A stretch of 27,764 nucleotides of DNA from Lachnospiraceae bacterium UBA3282 (GCA_002361735.1 DETS01000051.1:1-27764), one strand, 5' to 3'. Positions 1-8,058 are shown, counted from the first letter of the stretch. Numbers and translations are program-made. The notes: generated from the letters alone by a model not told the origin.

Positions 1-1458
1 GTCCGTACCGGAAATACTGATACCCATCGAAAGTTCAGAATCTTTTAGGATATCCACTTCTTCCTGTTTTTTCCTGAACGCAGTCAGAATTTCTTCCGCC
101 TTCTGCGTAATCACCGCCTCGTCGGTCACACCTGCCAAATAATACAAAAACTCATCTCCGCCAACTCTGCAGACCAAATCGTTGCCGCAGGTTTCCCGCA
201 GCACATCCGCCGCCAGCTTGAGCGCATAATCGCCCATCAAATGCCCGTACGCATCGTTGATCTGTCCGAAATGATCCATATCGATCAAAATCAGGCTGCC
301 GCCTTCGGCTCGCAGTTTCTCGGAAATATCGCTTTCGCCCTTTTTCCTGCTCAAAAGCCCTGTCAGGTAGTCCACCGGGGATTCCAGCACATTTTCATTG
401 CCCATGGAAACGCCCAGGATCTTACCGCTCCCAAAGATCGGCGTCGCCAAATCTTCCTCCGGCATCCACAGTTTTTCCAGAGCACCTTCCTCGATCAGCT
501 TCACAAAGATATCTACCAGCTCGGGATCCCACTGGCTGCCCTTTCCTTTTTGCAGCTCCTCTAAGACCGCATCGTCATCTAATCTCCTGCGGTAAACGCG
601 GTTACTGGTCATGGCGTCATAGGAATCCACCAAACCAATCACTCTTGCCACCAGAGGAATCGATTCTCCTTTTAACCCCTCGGGATAACCCGTACCGTCA
701 TAGCGCTCATGATGATACTTCGCACCCACGCTGATATTGGGAAACATCTTAAAGTCGTTTAAGATCTCAGCGCCCATCATCGTATGTCCCTTGATCAGAC
801 GAAACTCCACATCCGTCAGCATAAAGGGTTTGTTCAAAACGGCATCGGGAACGCCGATCTTACCCACATCATGCAGCATCGCCACATAATAGATATTCTG
901 GATTTCCTCCTCAGACCAGCCAAGGCGCTGCGCCAAAAGCTCCGAGTATGCCGCGACGCGCATGGAATGCCCTTTGGTATAATCATCCTTCGCATCCACG
1001 GTGTTTGCCACCGTCATGATTGCCTGGATCGTGACGCGCTCCATCTCCTTGGTCTTCTCATCCAGTCTGCGCTGTAAATCCCTGCGGTAGCCGTCCAGCT
1101 CGATCGTACTCCTGATACGCCCCAATATCACATTCGGCTCAAAAGGTTTTGCAATGTAGTCATTTGCACCCACACGGAAACATTCCGTCTCCGTCTCCGC
1201 GCTGCGGTCCGCCGTCAGAAAAATCACCGGTATCTTACACCAGCGCGGATTCTTTCTGAGCGTTTCCATCACTTCAAAACCGCCGATTTCAGGCATATTG
1301 ATATCCAGAAGGATCAGATCCGGCGTATGCCGCTCCAGGTATTTATATGCCTGTTTCCCTGAATTAACAGCCACGACCCGATATTTCCCTTCCAAAAGCT
1401 GCTGGGCTGTCGCCAGCGTCAGCCTGTCATCGTCAACGATCAAAATTATTTTTTTCAT
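1..1458 (-). CDS. Response regulator with REC, HD-GYP and GGDEF domains (3' end cut by window edge)
   Basis: This is a cytoplasmic signalling protein predicted to act on cyclic di-GMP. The visible part has 486 codons and stays open to the window edge. Residues 1-120 are a receiver domain with acidic residues DDD at 9-11, phospho-acceptor Asp52 (LLDINMP) and the conserved Lys near 104. Residues about 145-320 are an HD-GYP phosphodiesterase domain with LHDVGKIGVP around 195-204 and HHERYDGTGYP at 249-259. Residues from about 363 are a GGDEF domain with an intact GGDEF motif at 433-437. The inhibitory RxxD site is degenerate because Cys replaces Arg nine residues before the motif. The ATG at 1456-1458 follows a close GGGGGA ribosome binding site, and a promoter lies upstream. 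Having both synthesis and hydrolysis modules means the net activity cannot be predicted. Domain assignment is confident; the signal and output are unknown. Confidence 0.9.
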   Translation of the reverse strand, partial: MKKIILIVDDDRLTLATAQQLLEGKYRVVAVNSGKQAYKYLERHTPDLILLDINMPEIGGFEVMETLRKNPRWCKIPVIFLTADRSAETETECFRVGANDYIAKPFEPNVILGRIRSTIELDGYRRDLQRRLDEKTKEMERVTIQAIMTVANTVDAKDDYTKGHSMRVAAYSELLAQRLGWSEEEIQNIYYVAMLHDVGKIGVPDAVLNKPFMLTDVEFRLIKGHTMMGAEILNDFKMFPNISVGAKYHHERYDGTGYPEGLKGESIPLVARVIGLVDSYDAMTSNRVYRRRLDDDAVLEELQKGKGSQWDPELVDIFVKLIEEGALEKLWMPEEDLATPIFGSGKILGVSMGNENVLESPVDYLTGLLSRKKGESDISEKLRAEGGSLILIDMDHFGQINDAYGHLMGDYALKLAADVLRETCGNDLVCRVGGDEFLYYLAGVTDEAVITQKAEEILTAFRKKQEEVDILKDSELSMGISISGTD

Positions 1459-1499
1459 TTGTCCCCCAAATCAACTCCGTATGGTACTATCACCGTTTT

Positions 1500-1528
1500 A
1501 TTATACGCTACACCGGGACAAAAAGCAA
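1500..1528 (-). promoter_or_regulatory. Candidate sigma-A promoter for the response regulator
   Basis: On the minus strand a -35 TTGCTT (1523-1528) and a perfect -10 TATAAT (1500-1505) are separated by 17 bp, about 40 bp before the response-regulator ATG. The -35 is weak (3 of 6). It lies in the gap after sigE, so the regulator can be expressed independently of the sporulation operon. Confidence 0.55.
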
Positions 1529-1538
1529 ACAGATATCT

Positions 1539-2279
1539 TTAAGTATCCTTACTCATCTCCTTTTTCAATCGGCGCATGATTTTTTTCTCCAACCGTGATA
1601 TGTAGGACTGCGAAATCCCCAAAAGCTCCGCCACTTCTTTCTGCGTCAGCTCCTTTCCCTCCGCGCTGCCGATTCCAAAGCGCAGACGAATGATGGTCTG
1701 TTCCCGCTCGGAAAGTTTGGCGATTGCCCGGATCAGAAGCTTTCTCTCCACCTCGTTTTCCAGATCCTTATAGATCACATCCTCATCCGTCCCCAGAATA
1801 TCGGAGAGCAGAAGTTCATTGCCGTCCCAATCCACATTCAGCGGTTCGTCAATGGAAACCTCCATCCGATGCTTGTTATTTCTTCTCAGGTACATCAGGA
1901 TCTCATTCTCGATGCAGCGTGAGGCATAAGTTGCCAGCTTAATGTTTTTCTCCGGGTTGAAGGTGTTGATGGACTTGATCAATCCGATCGTCCCGATCGA
2001 AATCAGATCCTCCACACCCACACCCGTATTGTCAAACTTTTTCGCTATGTACACTACAAGTCTTAGGTTATGTTCTATCAGAATCGACTTTGCCTCGTCC
2101 TCATATTCCGTTCCCAAATCGCCAATGATCTCATTTTCCCTCTCGCTCTCAAGAGGCGGCGGAAGGACCTCCGCACCTCCTATGTAATGAATATCTCCCT
2201 GTCTGTTCACCAAAAGCTTTGGTTCTCTGTGCACCATCTTAAACTGAACTTTACCGGGAATTGCCACTTTCAAAACCAT
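1539..2279 (-). CDS. sigE: RNA polymerase sporulation sigma factor sigma-E
   Basis: This is the mother-cell-specific sigma-70 family factor, made as an inactive precursor. At 246 aa it is close to the usual length of about 240. The first 30 or so residues are a pro-sequence-like N-terminus ending before YIGGAEVLPPPL, the conserved start of the mature region. Region 2 is visible in DLISIGTIGLIKSI and the following NIKLATYASRCIENEI. Region 4 has the helix-turn-helix LTQKEVAELLGISQSYISR near 211-229. The ATG follows a GGAGGAAAAAAG ribosome binding site. It lies 11 bp after spoIIGA, whose product is the known processing protease, so the pair forms the classic spoIIG operon. The pro-region is less hydrophobic than that of Bacillus subtilis and differs from it in sequence. 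Confidence 0.97.
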   Translation of the reverse strand: MVLKVAIPGKVQFKMVHREPKLLVNRQGDIHYIGGAEVLPPPLESERENEIIGDLGTEYEDEAKSILIEHNLRLVVYIAKKFDNTGVGVEDLISIGTIGLIKSINTFNPEKNIKLATYASRCIENEILMYLRRNNKHRMEVSIDEPLNVDWDGNELLLSDILGTDEDVIYKDLENEVERKLLIRAIAKLSEREQTIIRLRFGIGSAEGKELTQKEVAELLGISQSYISRLEKKIMRRLKKEMSKDT

Positions 2280-2290
2280 CTTTTTTCCTC

Positions 2291-3103
2291 CTAGTTTTCT
2301 AATAACCCGGGGTGTAATAGCATTTGGTAATCACTCTCCGGCGAGATACCCGCGTCACAAACAGCGACAATGACGCCCTCTCTTTTGATCGTGCATCCCG
2401 CCTCCTCTATCGATATCTCCGGCAGCTCATAGGCTGAAAGGATTCCTTTCTCCTGTCCCACGCTCCGATAAGGGACCGCATGGTATTTCTCAGGCCGCAG
2501 GCAGGAAGCCAGGCTTACGGCTGCCCGCCTGCTGATGACGCTCACAGGCGCACCGCTTATGGGATCTGTCAGGTGATTGCCTGTATCCACAAGGGCACGG
2601 AGTCTAATCTCCTGTCCCAGAGCCGGCACATAAAGGCGCACCGTTCGCAGACAATTCTGCTCTCTGCGCATCAGCCTTTTTAACAGTGCCTTTAGGATCT
2701 GACAAGCCAAGGCGCCCGCCGCCAGGATGATCCAGAAGCCTTCCCTTGCCTTCATAACGGCTCTGAACCGATTGAGAATCCATATCATGGCGCCTCCCAA
2801 AAAAAAGCCGGCCGCCGCCATCACAAAGGATGCTTCCAAAAGCCTGCGCACACCGTGGATCCGATAGGTGAGACACATCATTACCATACTGACAGGTACT
2901 GCGCTAAGGAGGAGTCTGCACCCCGCCGCAGAAAACGGCAGGCATAACACCAAACAGCTCATGGCCGCTCCCACCAGAGCCCCCAGCCATCGTCTCCGGT
3001 GCGTGGCAGTACACCGTAATATCACCCCGGCCAGGGAAAGCAGATACAGGTTCATCGTCGTTTGCAGAACGAAAACGCTGTCAATATATAATTTGTAATA
3101 CAC
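2291..3103 (-). CDS. spoIIGA: Sigma-E processing peptidase SpoIIGA
   Basis: This is a membrane-bound aspartic protease that removes the sigma-E pro-sequence after a signal from the forespore. The N-terminal half has about five hydrophobic segments (for example FVLQTTMNLYLLSLAGVIL). The soluble C-terminal half carries the aspartic protease motif ALVDTGNHLTDP, with the catalytic Asp near residue 173. I chose the GTG at 3101-3103 because GGAGGT sits five bases upstream and the protein then begins with the family-like VYYKLYIDSVF. The longer reading frame to 3160 would overlap the promoter. The predicted length is 270 aa. It is followed 11 bp later by sigE. Confidence 0.93.
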   Translation of the reverse strand: MYYKLYIDSVFVLQTTMNLYLLSLAGVILRCTATHRRRWLGALVGAAMSCLVLCLPFSAAGCRLLLSAVPVSMVMMCLTYRIHGVRRLLEASFVMAAAGFFLGGAMIWILNRFRAVMKAREGFWIILAAGALACQILKALLKRLMRREQNCLRTVRLYVPALGQEIRLRALVDTGNHLTDPISGAPVSVISRRAAVSLASCLRPEKYHAVPYRSVGQEKGILSAYELPEISIEEAGCTIKREGVIVAVCDAGISPESDYQMLLHPGLLEN

Positions 3104-3127
3104 ATTCCACCTCCGTATTTCTCTTTC

Positions 3128-3160
3128 ATTATAGGGAAAACAGGGTGCATATTCTGTCAA
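3128..3160 (-). promoter_or_regulatory. spoIIGA-sigE promoter, long-spacer type with possible Spo0A box
   Basis: The minus strand has a perfect -35 TTGACA (3155-3160) and a perfect -10 TATAAT (3128-3133), but the spacer is 21 bp instead of about 17. The B. subtilis spoIIG promoter is known for a similarly over-long spacer (about 22 bp) that makes it dependent on Spo0A~P. A TGTCAAA heptamer on the plus strand at 3155-3161 differs by one base from the 0A box TGTCGAA and overlaps the -35. Control by Spo0A is inferred from this resemblance. Confidence 0.7.
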
Positions 3161-3173
3161 AAACAGGGAGCAT
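3137..3173 (-). repeat. 14-bp direct repeat around the spoIIG -35
   Basis: Two copies of ATGCWCCCTGTTTT (minus strand) occupy 3160-3173 and 3137-3150. They start 23 bp apart and differ at one base. One flanks the -35 on its upstream side and the other fills most of the spacer. The position suggests a binding site, but no protein can be named. Confidence 0.5.
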
Positions 3174-3200
3174 TTCCCCTATTTTTCCAGACAGATAACA

Positions 3201-3232
3201 ACAAAAATCGAGTAGGATTTTATTCCTGCTCG
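3201..3232 (-). terminator. Possible second terminator hairpin downstream of ftsZ
   Basis: Read on the minus strand, CGAGCAGGA (3224-3232) and TCCTACTCG (3209-3217) form a 9-position stem with one central C/A mismatch and a 6-nt loop. ATTTTTGT follows. It lies between ftsZ and the spoIIG promoter and could back up the stronger hairpin at 3282-3317. The mismatch lowers confidence. Confidence 0.4.
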
Positions 3233-3238
3233 CCGTGC

Positions 3239-3279
3239 GGCCCGCATGCTGTGAAACAGCAAAATTCCATATGCGGGCC
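3239..3279. repeat. Nested stem-loop containing GCTGTGAAACAGC
   Basis: A perfect outer stem, GGCCCGCAT (3239-3247) with ATGCGGGCC (3271-3279), encloses an inner hairpin GCTG-TGAAA-CAGC (3248-3260). The same 13-mer core recurs on the other strand at 10446-10458, again inside a longer stem in an intergenic gap. No poly-T follows on either strand, so it is not a simple terminator. Confidence 0.55.
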
Positions 3280-3281
3280 TG

Positions 3282-3317
3282 CGCATAAAAGAAAACCACA
3301 GGATATTCTCCTGTGGT
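3282..3317 (-). terminator. Intrinsic terminator after ftsZ
   Basis: On the minus strand ACCACAGGA (3309-3317) pairs perfectly with TCCTGTGGT (3295-3303) around a 5-nt loop. TTTTCTTTTAT follows immediately. It lies 24 bp past the ftsZ stop codon and separates ftsZ transcription from spoIIGA-sigE. Confidence 0.85.
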
Positions 3318-3341
3318 CTGTTGATCCAAAAGCATTGTTTT

Positions 3342-4544
3342 TTATTTTCTGAGGAAACTCGGGATATCCAGTGACTTTTCCTCCACCGAACTCTTGATAT
3401 CGTTGGTCTTCTGGATGCCGATCGGCTTTAATCCCGCCTGTGCCTTAGCCTGTCCGCCCTGTGACGTGATGGGCTGCTTCAACCCTACGCCGGGCGCCAC
3501 AAATGCCCCGGCGCCTCCCACTGTGCTCTTACCCTGTAAAGAAGTAGGGGTTATGTAACCGCTCTTAAAACCAAGTCCGCCCTGTCTGGCCGCTTTTTCC
3601 TCGATGCCCGTAGCAATGATCGTCACATTACAGGTATCCGTCATGCTGGAATCATACATCGCACCAAAGATGATGTTGACTTCGTCACCCGTTAAGGATC
3701 TCACATAATCGGAAGCATCGGAAGCATCTGCCAGAGAAATGTCCCCCGAAACATTGATGATCACATGGGTCGCTCCCGTGATCGTGGTCTCAAGCAGCGG
3801 ACTCTCCACTGCCATCTTAGCTGCCTCAGCCGCCTTATCGTCACCCTTACCGGTGCCGATACCGATGTGGGCAATTCCCTTATCCTTCATAACGGTCTGC
3901 ACATCCGCAAAATCCAGATTGATGATCGCCGGCATATTGATGAGGTCCGTAATACCCTGCACTGCCTGCTGCAGCACCTCGTCCGCCTTTTTCAGTGCCT
4001 CCGGCATGGTAGTACGCCTGTCCACGATTTCTAACAGTTTATCGTTGGGAATGACGATCAGCGTATCGACATTATCCTTAATCTTTTCAATGCCGGACAG
4101 CGCGTTGGTCATACGTGTCTTCGCTTCAAAACGGAAGGGCTTCGTCACAACGCCTACGGTAAGGATTCCCATATCCTTTGCCAGCTTGGCCACCACAGGA
4201 GCTGCACCCGTTCCCGTACCGCCTCCCATGCCGCAGGTGACAAACACCATGTCCGCGCCTTTTAAGGCCTGTGCCACTTCCTCAGAGCTCTCCTCCGCCG
4301 CTTTTTCACCGATTTCGGGCTTTGCGCCTGCACCAAGTCCCTTGGTCAGCTTCTCTCCGATCTGTAACAGTCTGGTAGCTCTGCACAACTGTAATGCCTG
4401 CTTATCGGTATTGATACCGATGAACTCCACCCCGTCAATTTCTTCATCGATCATTCTATTCACAGCGTTGTTGCCCGCGCCGCCGACACCGACCACGATG
4501 ATCTTTGCTGCGGACTCCGCTTCGTTCGTCTTAATCTCCAGCAA
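3342..4544 (-). CDS. ftsZ: Cell division protein FtsZ
   Basis: FtsZ is the tubulin-like GTPase that polymerises into the cytoplasmic Z-ring and recruits the divisome. At 400 aa it is of usual length. Early glycine-rich loops (VGVGGAGNNAVNRM) precede the tubulin signature GGGTGTG at 107-113. The T7 synergy loop NLDFADVQTVM near 209-219 completes the neighbouring subunit's GTPase site. A glycine/alanine-rich linker follows from about 320. The C-terminal peptide SLDIPSFLRK is the conserved binding tail for partners. The start is a TTG at 4542-4544 with AGGAGG seven bases upstream. No ftsA is adjacent, so the membrane anchor is encoded elsewhere or replaced (for example by SepF). Confidence 0.98.
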   Translation of the reverse strand: MLEIKTNEAESAAKIIVVGVGGAGNNAVNRMIDEEIDGVEFIGINTDKQALQLCRATRLLQIGEKLTKGLGAGAKPEIGEKAAEESSEEVAQALKGADMVFVTCGMGGGTGTGAAPVVAKLAKDMGILTVGVVTKPFRFEAKTRMTNALSGIEKIKDNVDTLIVIPNDKLLEIVDRRTTMPEALKKADEVLQQAVQGITDLINMPAIINLDFADVQTVMKDKGIAHIGIGTGKGDDKAAEAAKMAVESPLLETTITGATHVIINVSGDISLADASDASDYVRSLTGDEVNIIFGAMYDSSMTDTCNVTIIATGIEEKAARQGGLGFKSGYITPTSLQGKSTVGGAGAFVAPGVGLKQPITSQGGQAKAQAGLKPIGIQKTNDIKSSVEEKSLDIPSFLRK

Positions 4545-4594
4545 GGTGATTCCTCCTTCTGTCCCCTCATACTACAAATAGACTCATATAGATT

Positions 4595-4623
4595 ATCATA
4601 TAATTATTTTGCTCAGTTCGCAA
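4595..4623 (-). promoter_or_regulatory. Candidate ftsZ promoter
   Basis: In the 134-bp gap between ftsQ and ftsZ, the minus strand shows -35 TTGCGA (4618-4623), a 17-bp spacer and -10 TATGAT (4595-4600). The TTG start is about 50 bp downstream. A dedicated promoter would let FtsZ levels differ from those of the upstream wall genes. Confidence 0.6.
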
Positions 4624-4678
4624 CCTATTTTTTTCTTTTTTATGTCTTTTTCTTATGATTTGACGGTTGATCCCGCCG

Positions 4679-5539
4679 TCAATCCTGCTCAAAACTGTAG
4701 GTTTTCGTATCTTCACTGTATTCCCGCATGTCCAATGTACCACTTTTTCCCAAAAGATCCGGCAAAATATACTGGAGTTTCATGATTTTTTCGTCGATAT
4801 CCTTATTCTCACCCAGAGTGACCCTTGCGTCTCCGAAATACAGTGTCACCTGATAGGCATTGTCAAAATAGATACGATCCGCTGAAAGCTCATATTTCGC
4901 AAGCTGCTGTGTAATGTTCAGGATCTCATCAAAAAGCTCCGGCTTGTCCACCGGAAGCGGTTCGTGGAGAATCACATGGTCAAAAGTCAGCCCCGTTACC
5001 TGCGGGATTCCTGCCGTTTCCTCCTCAGAGGTCTCCACCACAATACCGTCCTTATCAAAGTATACATAGCGCCCCAAATACCGCACATAACCGGCAAGCG
5101 CCTTCTCATAGACCGTGATGCGTATCGTATCTTTCGCCTCAATATCCACATCCATGGTCTCTACAAAAGGAACGCCCTCAATACCTTTGTCCCGATATTT
5201 CAGGGAAAGAAAGAGGGAATTGTCTCCAAACCGTCCCCCCATCACCATCTCCATGATTTCCTCATTGGTATAGTGGACATTGCCATCCACACGAACCGTT
5301 GTCACGCGATAATTATGGATGACATAGAAGAAGCCCCCTGCAAGAATCAGGAGCAGGCAGGAAAAGACCGCCGCCAGAATACCGATCCGCTTCGCCTTGC
5401 TAAATCGCAGCTTCTCCGGCCTCTTTTCCCGTCGTCTGCCCCTTTTCCCTTTTTTCTTCTCCTGCACCGTCTCTCCGCTCTTTACAAGACGCAGGTTCGT
5501 ATTTCTCTTTTTCTTTTTTCCTGTCTTTTCACCGCTCAT
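4679..5539 (-). CDS. ftsQ: Cell division protein FtsQ/DivIB
   Basis: This is a bitopic divisome protein that links FtsL and the DivIC/FtsB-type partner to septal wall synthesis. It has a very basic cytoplasmic tail of about 50 residues rich in Lys/Arg. One membrane helix follows (IGILAAVFSCLLLILAGGFFYV). Next is a POTRA domain beginning at VTTVRVDGNVHYTNEEIM and then the beta domain. The predicted length is 286 aa. I chose the ATG at 5539 over a TTG two codons upstream because GAGG lies seven bases before it. It follows murA by 30 bp in the same operon. Primary sequence is poorly conserved in this family, so the call rests on architecture and position. Confidence 0.9.
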   Translation of the reverse strand: MSGEKTGKKKKRNTNLRLVKSGETVQEKKKGKRGRRREKRPEKLRFSKAKRIGILAAVFSCLLLILAGGFFYVIHNYRVTTVRVDGNVHYTNEEIMEMVMGGRFGDNSLFLSLKYRDKGIEGVPFVETMDVDIEAKDTIRITVYEKALAGYVRYLGRYVYFDKDGIVVETSEEETAGIPQVTGLTFDHVILHEPLPVDKPELFDEILNITQQLAKYELSADRIYFDNAYQVTLYFGDARVTLGENKDIDEKIMKLQYILPDLLGKSGTLDMREYSEDTKTYSFEQD

Positions 5540-5569
5540 GCGCAAACCTCGTCTTCATCCGCATCGGAT

Positions 5570-6820
5570 CTATGCCAGTTCAATGGCAGCGCCAAGCTCT
5601 CTGAGACTCAGCGTGATATCTTCATATCCCCGGTCGATATAATGACGGTTTGTTACGATACCGGTACCTTCCGCCGCAAGCGCAGCTACCACCAATGCCG
5701 CTCCGCCCCGTAACTCCTGTGCCTCCACAATCGTGTTATGCAGAGGATTTCCGCCATGAATATAGGCTCTCGTGCCTGCTACCTGTATGCAGGCGCCCAT
5801 CTTAATGAGCTCCGGCACGATCCGAAAGCGGTTTTCAAACACCTTCTCCTCGATCCAGCCGTCCTGCCCGGAACACGCCATCACCACCATAAACAGGGAT
5901 TGTAAATCCGTCGGGAACCCCGGATATACCGCCGTTACAAGACCGTCCGGCAGTTTCCTGTCCGCCCGCCCCTCCACCAAAAGGCCGTTCGTCTCCCGCT
6001 CCGTTCTGACACCAAACCTTTCCGCACAGGCAATCACGCTCTCCATGTGCGCACAGGGCGCATCCCGCAAAAAAATCCTGCCGCCCGCACACAGACAGGC
6101 TGCCAGATAGGTCCCTGCCACGATCCTGTCGGCAGGCACGCGAAACCGCACCGGATGCAGGCGCTTAACCCCTTCTATCACCAGGCGGTCCGTGCCGACA
6201 CCTTCTATCTTTCCTCCGGCACAGATCAAAAACTCACATAAAGCCTGTATCTCCGGCTCCCTTGCTGCCGGATGGATCACCGTCTTTCCCTTTGCCAAAA
6301 CCGCTGCCAAAATCAGGTTTTCCGTAACGCCTACGCTGACAAAGGGAAGCTCCTGCACCGCCCCTGTAAGCCCTGCTGTCGCAGCACAAAAACCTGCTTC
6401 ATCCTCTTCGATCACCACCCCCATGCGCCGCAGCGCATACAAATGCAAATCGATCGGCCGCTTTCCAATCACGCAGCCGCCCGGATATTCCATCGAAACC
6501 TCGCCCGTTCGGGCGAGCAGCGCACCTAAAAGCATGATGGAGGAGCGCATGACACCCACGGAATCAGCCGGCATATCACATTCTGACAGCCGTGTCGTAT
6601 CCACACGGATGACGCCCTCCTCCCGATTGACCTGACAGCCAAGGCTGCGCAAAAGCCGCAGCATATGATACACATCCGCAATATCCGGACAGTTCTCTAT
6701 CTCACAGATTCCGTCTGTCAAAAGGGTTGCCGCCAGAATAGGCAGCGAAGCGTTCTTAGACCCTTGTATCCTCGTTTGTCCGAAAAGACTCTTTCCACCA
6801 TAGATACGAACAGCGTCCAT
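5570..6820 (-). CDS. murA: UDP-N-acetylglucosamine 1-carboxyvinyltransferase (MurA)
   Basis: MurA transfers enolpyruvate from PEP to UDP-GlcNAc, the first committed cytoplasmic step of peptidoglycan precursor synthesis and the target of fosfomycin. At 416 aa it is full length. Lys22-Asn23 (GSKNASLP), the catalytic Cys116 in PGGCVIGKRP, Arg92 and Asp305 (GFPTDLQ) are all present. The Cys rather than Asp at 116 predicts fosfomycin sensitivity, as is known for the family. The ATG at 6820 has a modest AGAGGT site. Its placement inside the dcw cluster between ftsW and ftsQ, where other bacteria have murG or murB, is worth noting. Firmicutes often carry a second murA paralogue, which cannot be checked here. 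Confidence 0.96.
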   Translation of the reverse strand: MDAVRIYGGKSLFGQTRIQGSKNASLPILAATLLTDGICEIENCPDIADVYHMLRLLRSLGCQVNREEGVIRVDTTRLSECDMPADSVGVMRSSIMLLGALLARTGEVSMEYPGGCVIGKRPIDLHLYALRRMGVVIEEDEAGFCAATAGLTGAVQELPFVSVGVTENLILAAVLAKGKTVIHPAAREPEIQALCEFLICAGGKIEGVGTDRLVIEGVKRLHPVRFRVPADRIVAGTYLAACLCAGGRIFLRDAPCAHMESVIACAERFGVRTERETNGLLVEGRADRKLPDGLVTAVYPGFPTDLQSLFMVVMACSGQDGWIEEKVFENRFRIVPELIKMGACIQVAGTRAYIHGGNPLHNTIVEAQELRGGAALVVAALAAEGTGIVTNRHYIDRGYEDITLSLRELGAAIELA

Positions 6821-6891
6821 AAAATTACCTCTGCTATACTTTTATGACCTATTCTATCTATATGGATTTTCGACAAAAAATTATCTTGTCC

Positions 6892-8058
6892 TCACAAATC
6901 TTTCAAACGTATCCCCTTTGCGACACTTAAAGTCAAACCTATTTCTATCAAAAGAAACATCACCGAAGAACCGCCGTAACTGATAAACGGCAGAGAAATA
7001 CCGGTATTCGGTATGGTAGCGGTGACCACGGCGATATTCAAGATAACCTGCACCGCAATATGAGCCATCACGCCCACCACCAGAAGCGCCCCGTAAAGAT
7101 CCGGCGCGTTGTTTGCTATGATCATCAGCCGCCAGATCAGCATCAGAAACATGATGATGACCGCGATCCCGCCAAACAGCCCCAATTCTTCACAGATAAT
7201 GGAAAAAATCATATCATTCTGCGCCTCCGGCAAAAAGCCGCGCTTCTGCATACTCTGTCCAAGCCCCTTGCCCAAAACACCGCCGCTGCCGATGGCATAG
7301 AGCGCCTGAATGGTCTGAAAACTTTTATCGTTTGCATAAGCCTCGGGATCCAGCCAGGCAAGGATACGACCGCCTCGAAAGTCCAGCTCATCCACATGCG
7401 CCTGCGCCGTCTGCACCACATAAAACACTGCCGCCGCCGCCGCTGCCAGCGTAATCCCCGCCATAATAAAAAATCGCTTATAATCCGGGCAGGAGACAAA
7501 CAGCATCAACACCGCGATTCCCATGACAATGATCGCCGAACTTAAGTTGTTCGTGATCATCCACAGCATCACCGCAATCGGTACGGGAAACGCCAGCACC
7601 GCGAGAAATCCCTTATTACTTCGCACGCGTTTCCCCAGCCTACAGATCAGACTTGATAAAAAGAGAATCATACCCAGCTTTGCCACCTCCGCCACCTGCA
7701 GAGAAATCGGACCTATGTAGAGCCAGCGCGTTGCGCCGCCGGAACTGTGCCCGAAAGGAATGATCAAAAGGATCAGCACCACGGAACCCAGATAGGCGAG
7801 CGCTGAAAAACGCTCCCAAAAGTGATAGGGAATGTTCGCCACCACCATCATCGCCACCAATCCCAAAATAGAGGCAAAAAGCTGCTGGCGCAGATACCTG
7901 GTCGAGTCTCCCAGCTTCTGGTTCGCTTCATAGGAGCTTGAGGAAAACACCATCACAATACCGAAACCCACTAAAAACAGCACGATGAACAGCAGGCTGT
8001 AATCCATGAATTTCTCACCTTTATCCTGTTTTCTGCGGGAAGCGCTTCTTTGTGCCAC
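6892..8058 (-). CDS. ftsW: SEDS-family peptidoglycan polymerase FtsW (or SpoVE)
   Basis: This multi-pass membrane glycosyltransferase polymerises lipid II at the septum together with a class B PBP. It has 388 aa and about ten hydrophobic helices. The large extracytoplasmic loop contains the conserved AQNDMIFSIICEELG stretch, whose Asp is the catalytic residue in SEDS proteins. The C-terminal signature TGISLPFISYGGSS is intact. The GTG start at 8056-8058 lies directly after the murD stop (TAAGTG), with AAGGAG inside the end of murD, so translation is probably coupled. An ATG at codon 18 with its own AAAGGTGAG site is an alternative start. By synteny it could serve vegetative division, spore cortex synthesis (SpoVE), or both. 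Confidence 0.95.
   Translation of the reverse strand: MAQRSASRRKQDKGEKFMDYSLLFIVLFLVGFGIVMVFSSSSYEANQKLGDSTRYLRQQLFASILGLVAMMVVANIPYHFWERFSALAYLGSVVLILLIIPFGHSSGGATRWLYIGPISLQVAEVAKLGMILFLSSLICRLGKRVRSNKGFLAVLAFPVPIAVMLWMITNNLSSAIIVMGIAVLMLFVSCPDYKRFFIMAGITLAAAAAAVFYVVQTAQAHVDELDFRGGRILAWLDPEAYANDKSFQTIQALYAIGSGGVLGKGLGQSMQKRGFLPEAQNDMIFSIICEELGLFGGIAVIIMFLMLIWRLMIIANNAPDLYGALLVVGVMAHIAVQVILNIAVVTATIPNTGISLPFISYGGSSVMFLLIEIGLTLSVAKGIRLKDL

Noticed and set aside
3739..4581. 280-codon plus-strand frame opposite ftsZ
   Set aside because: It is the antisense shadow of a highly conserved gene, its residue composition is unnatural (Ser/Pro/Val rich), and it has no ribosome binding site.
4660..4682. 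Hairpin TTGACGG/CCGTCAA at the ftsQ stop codon as a terminator
   Set aside because: The stem is only 7 bp with a 9-base loop, and the sequence that follows on the minus strand is A-rich with no T-run.
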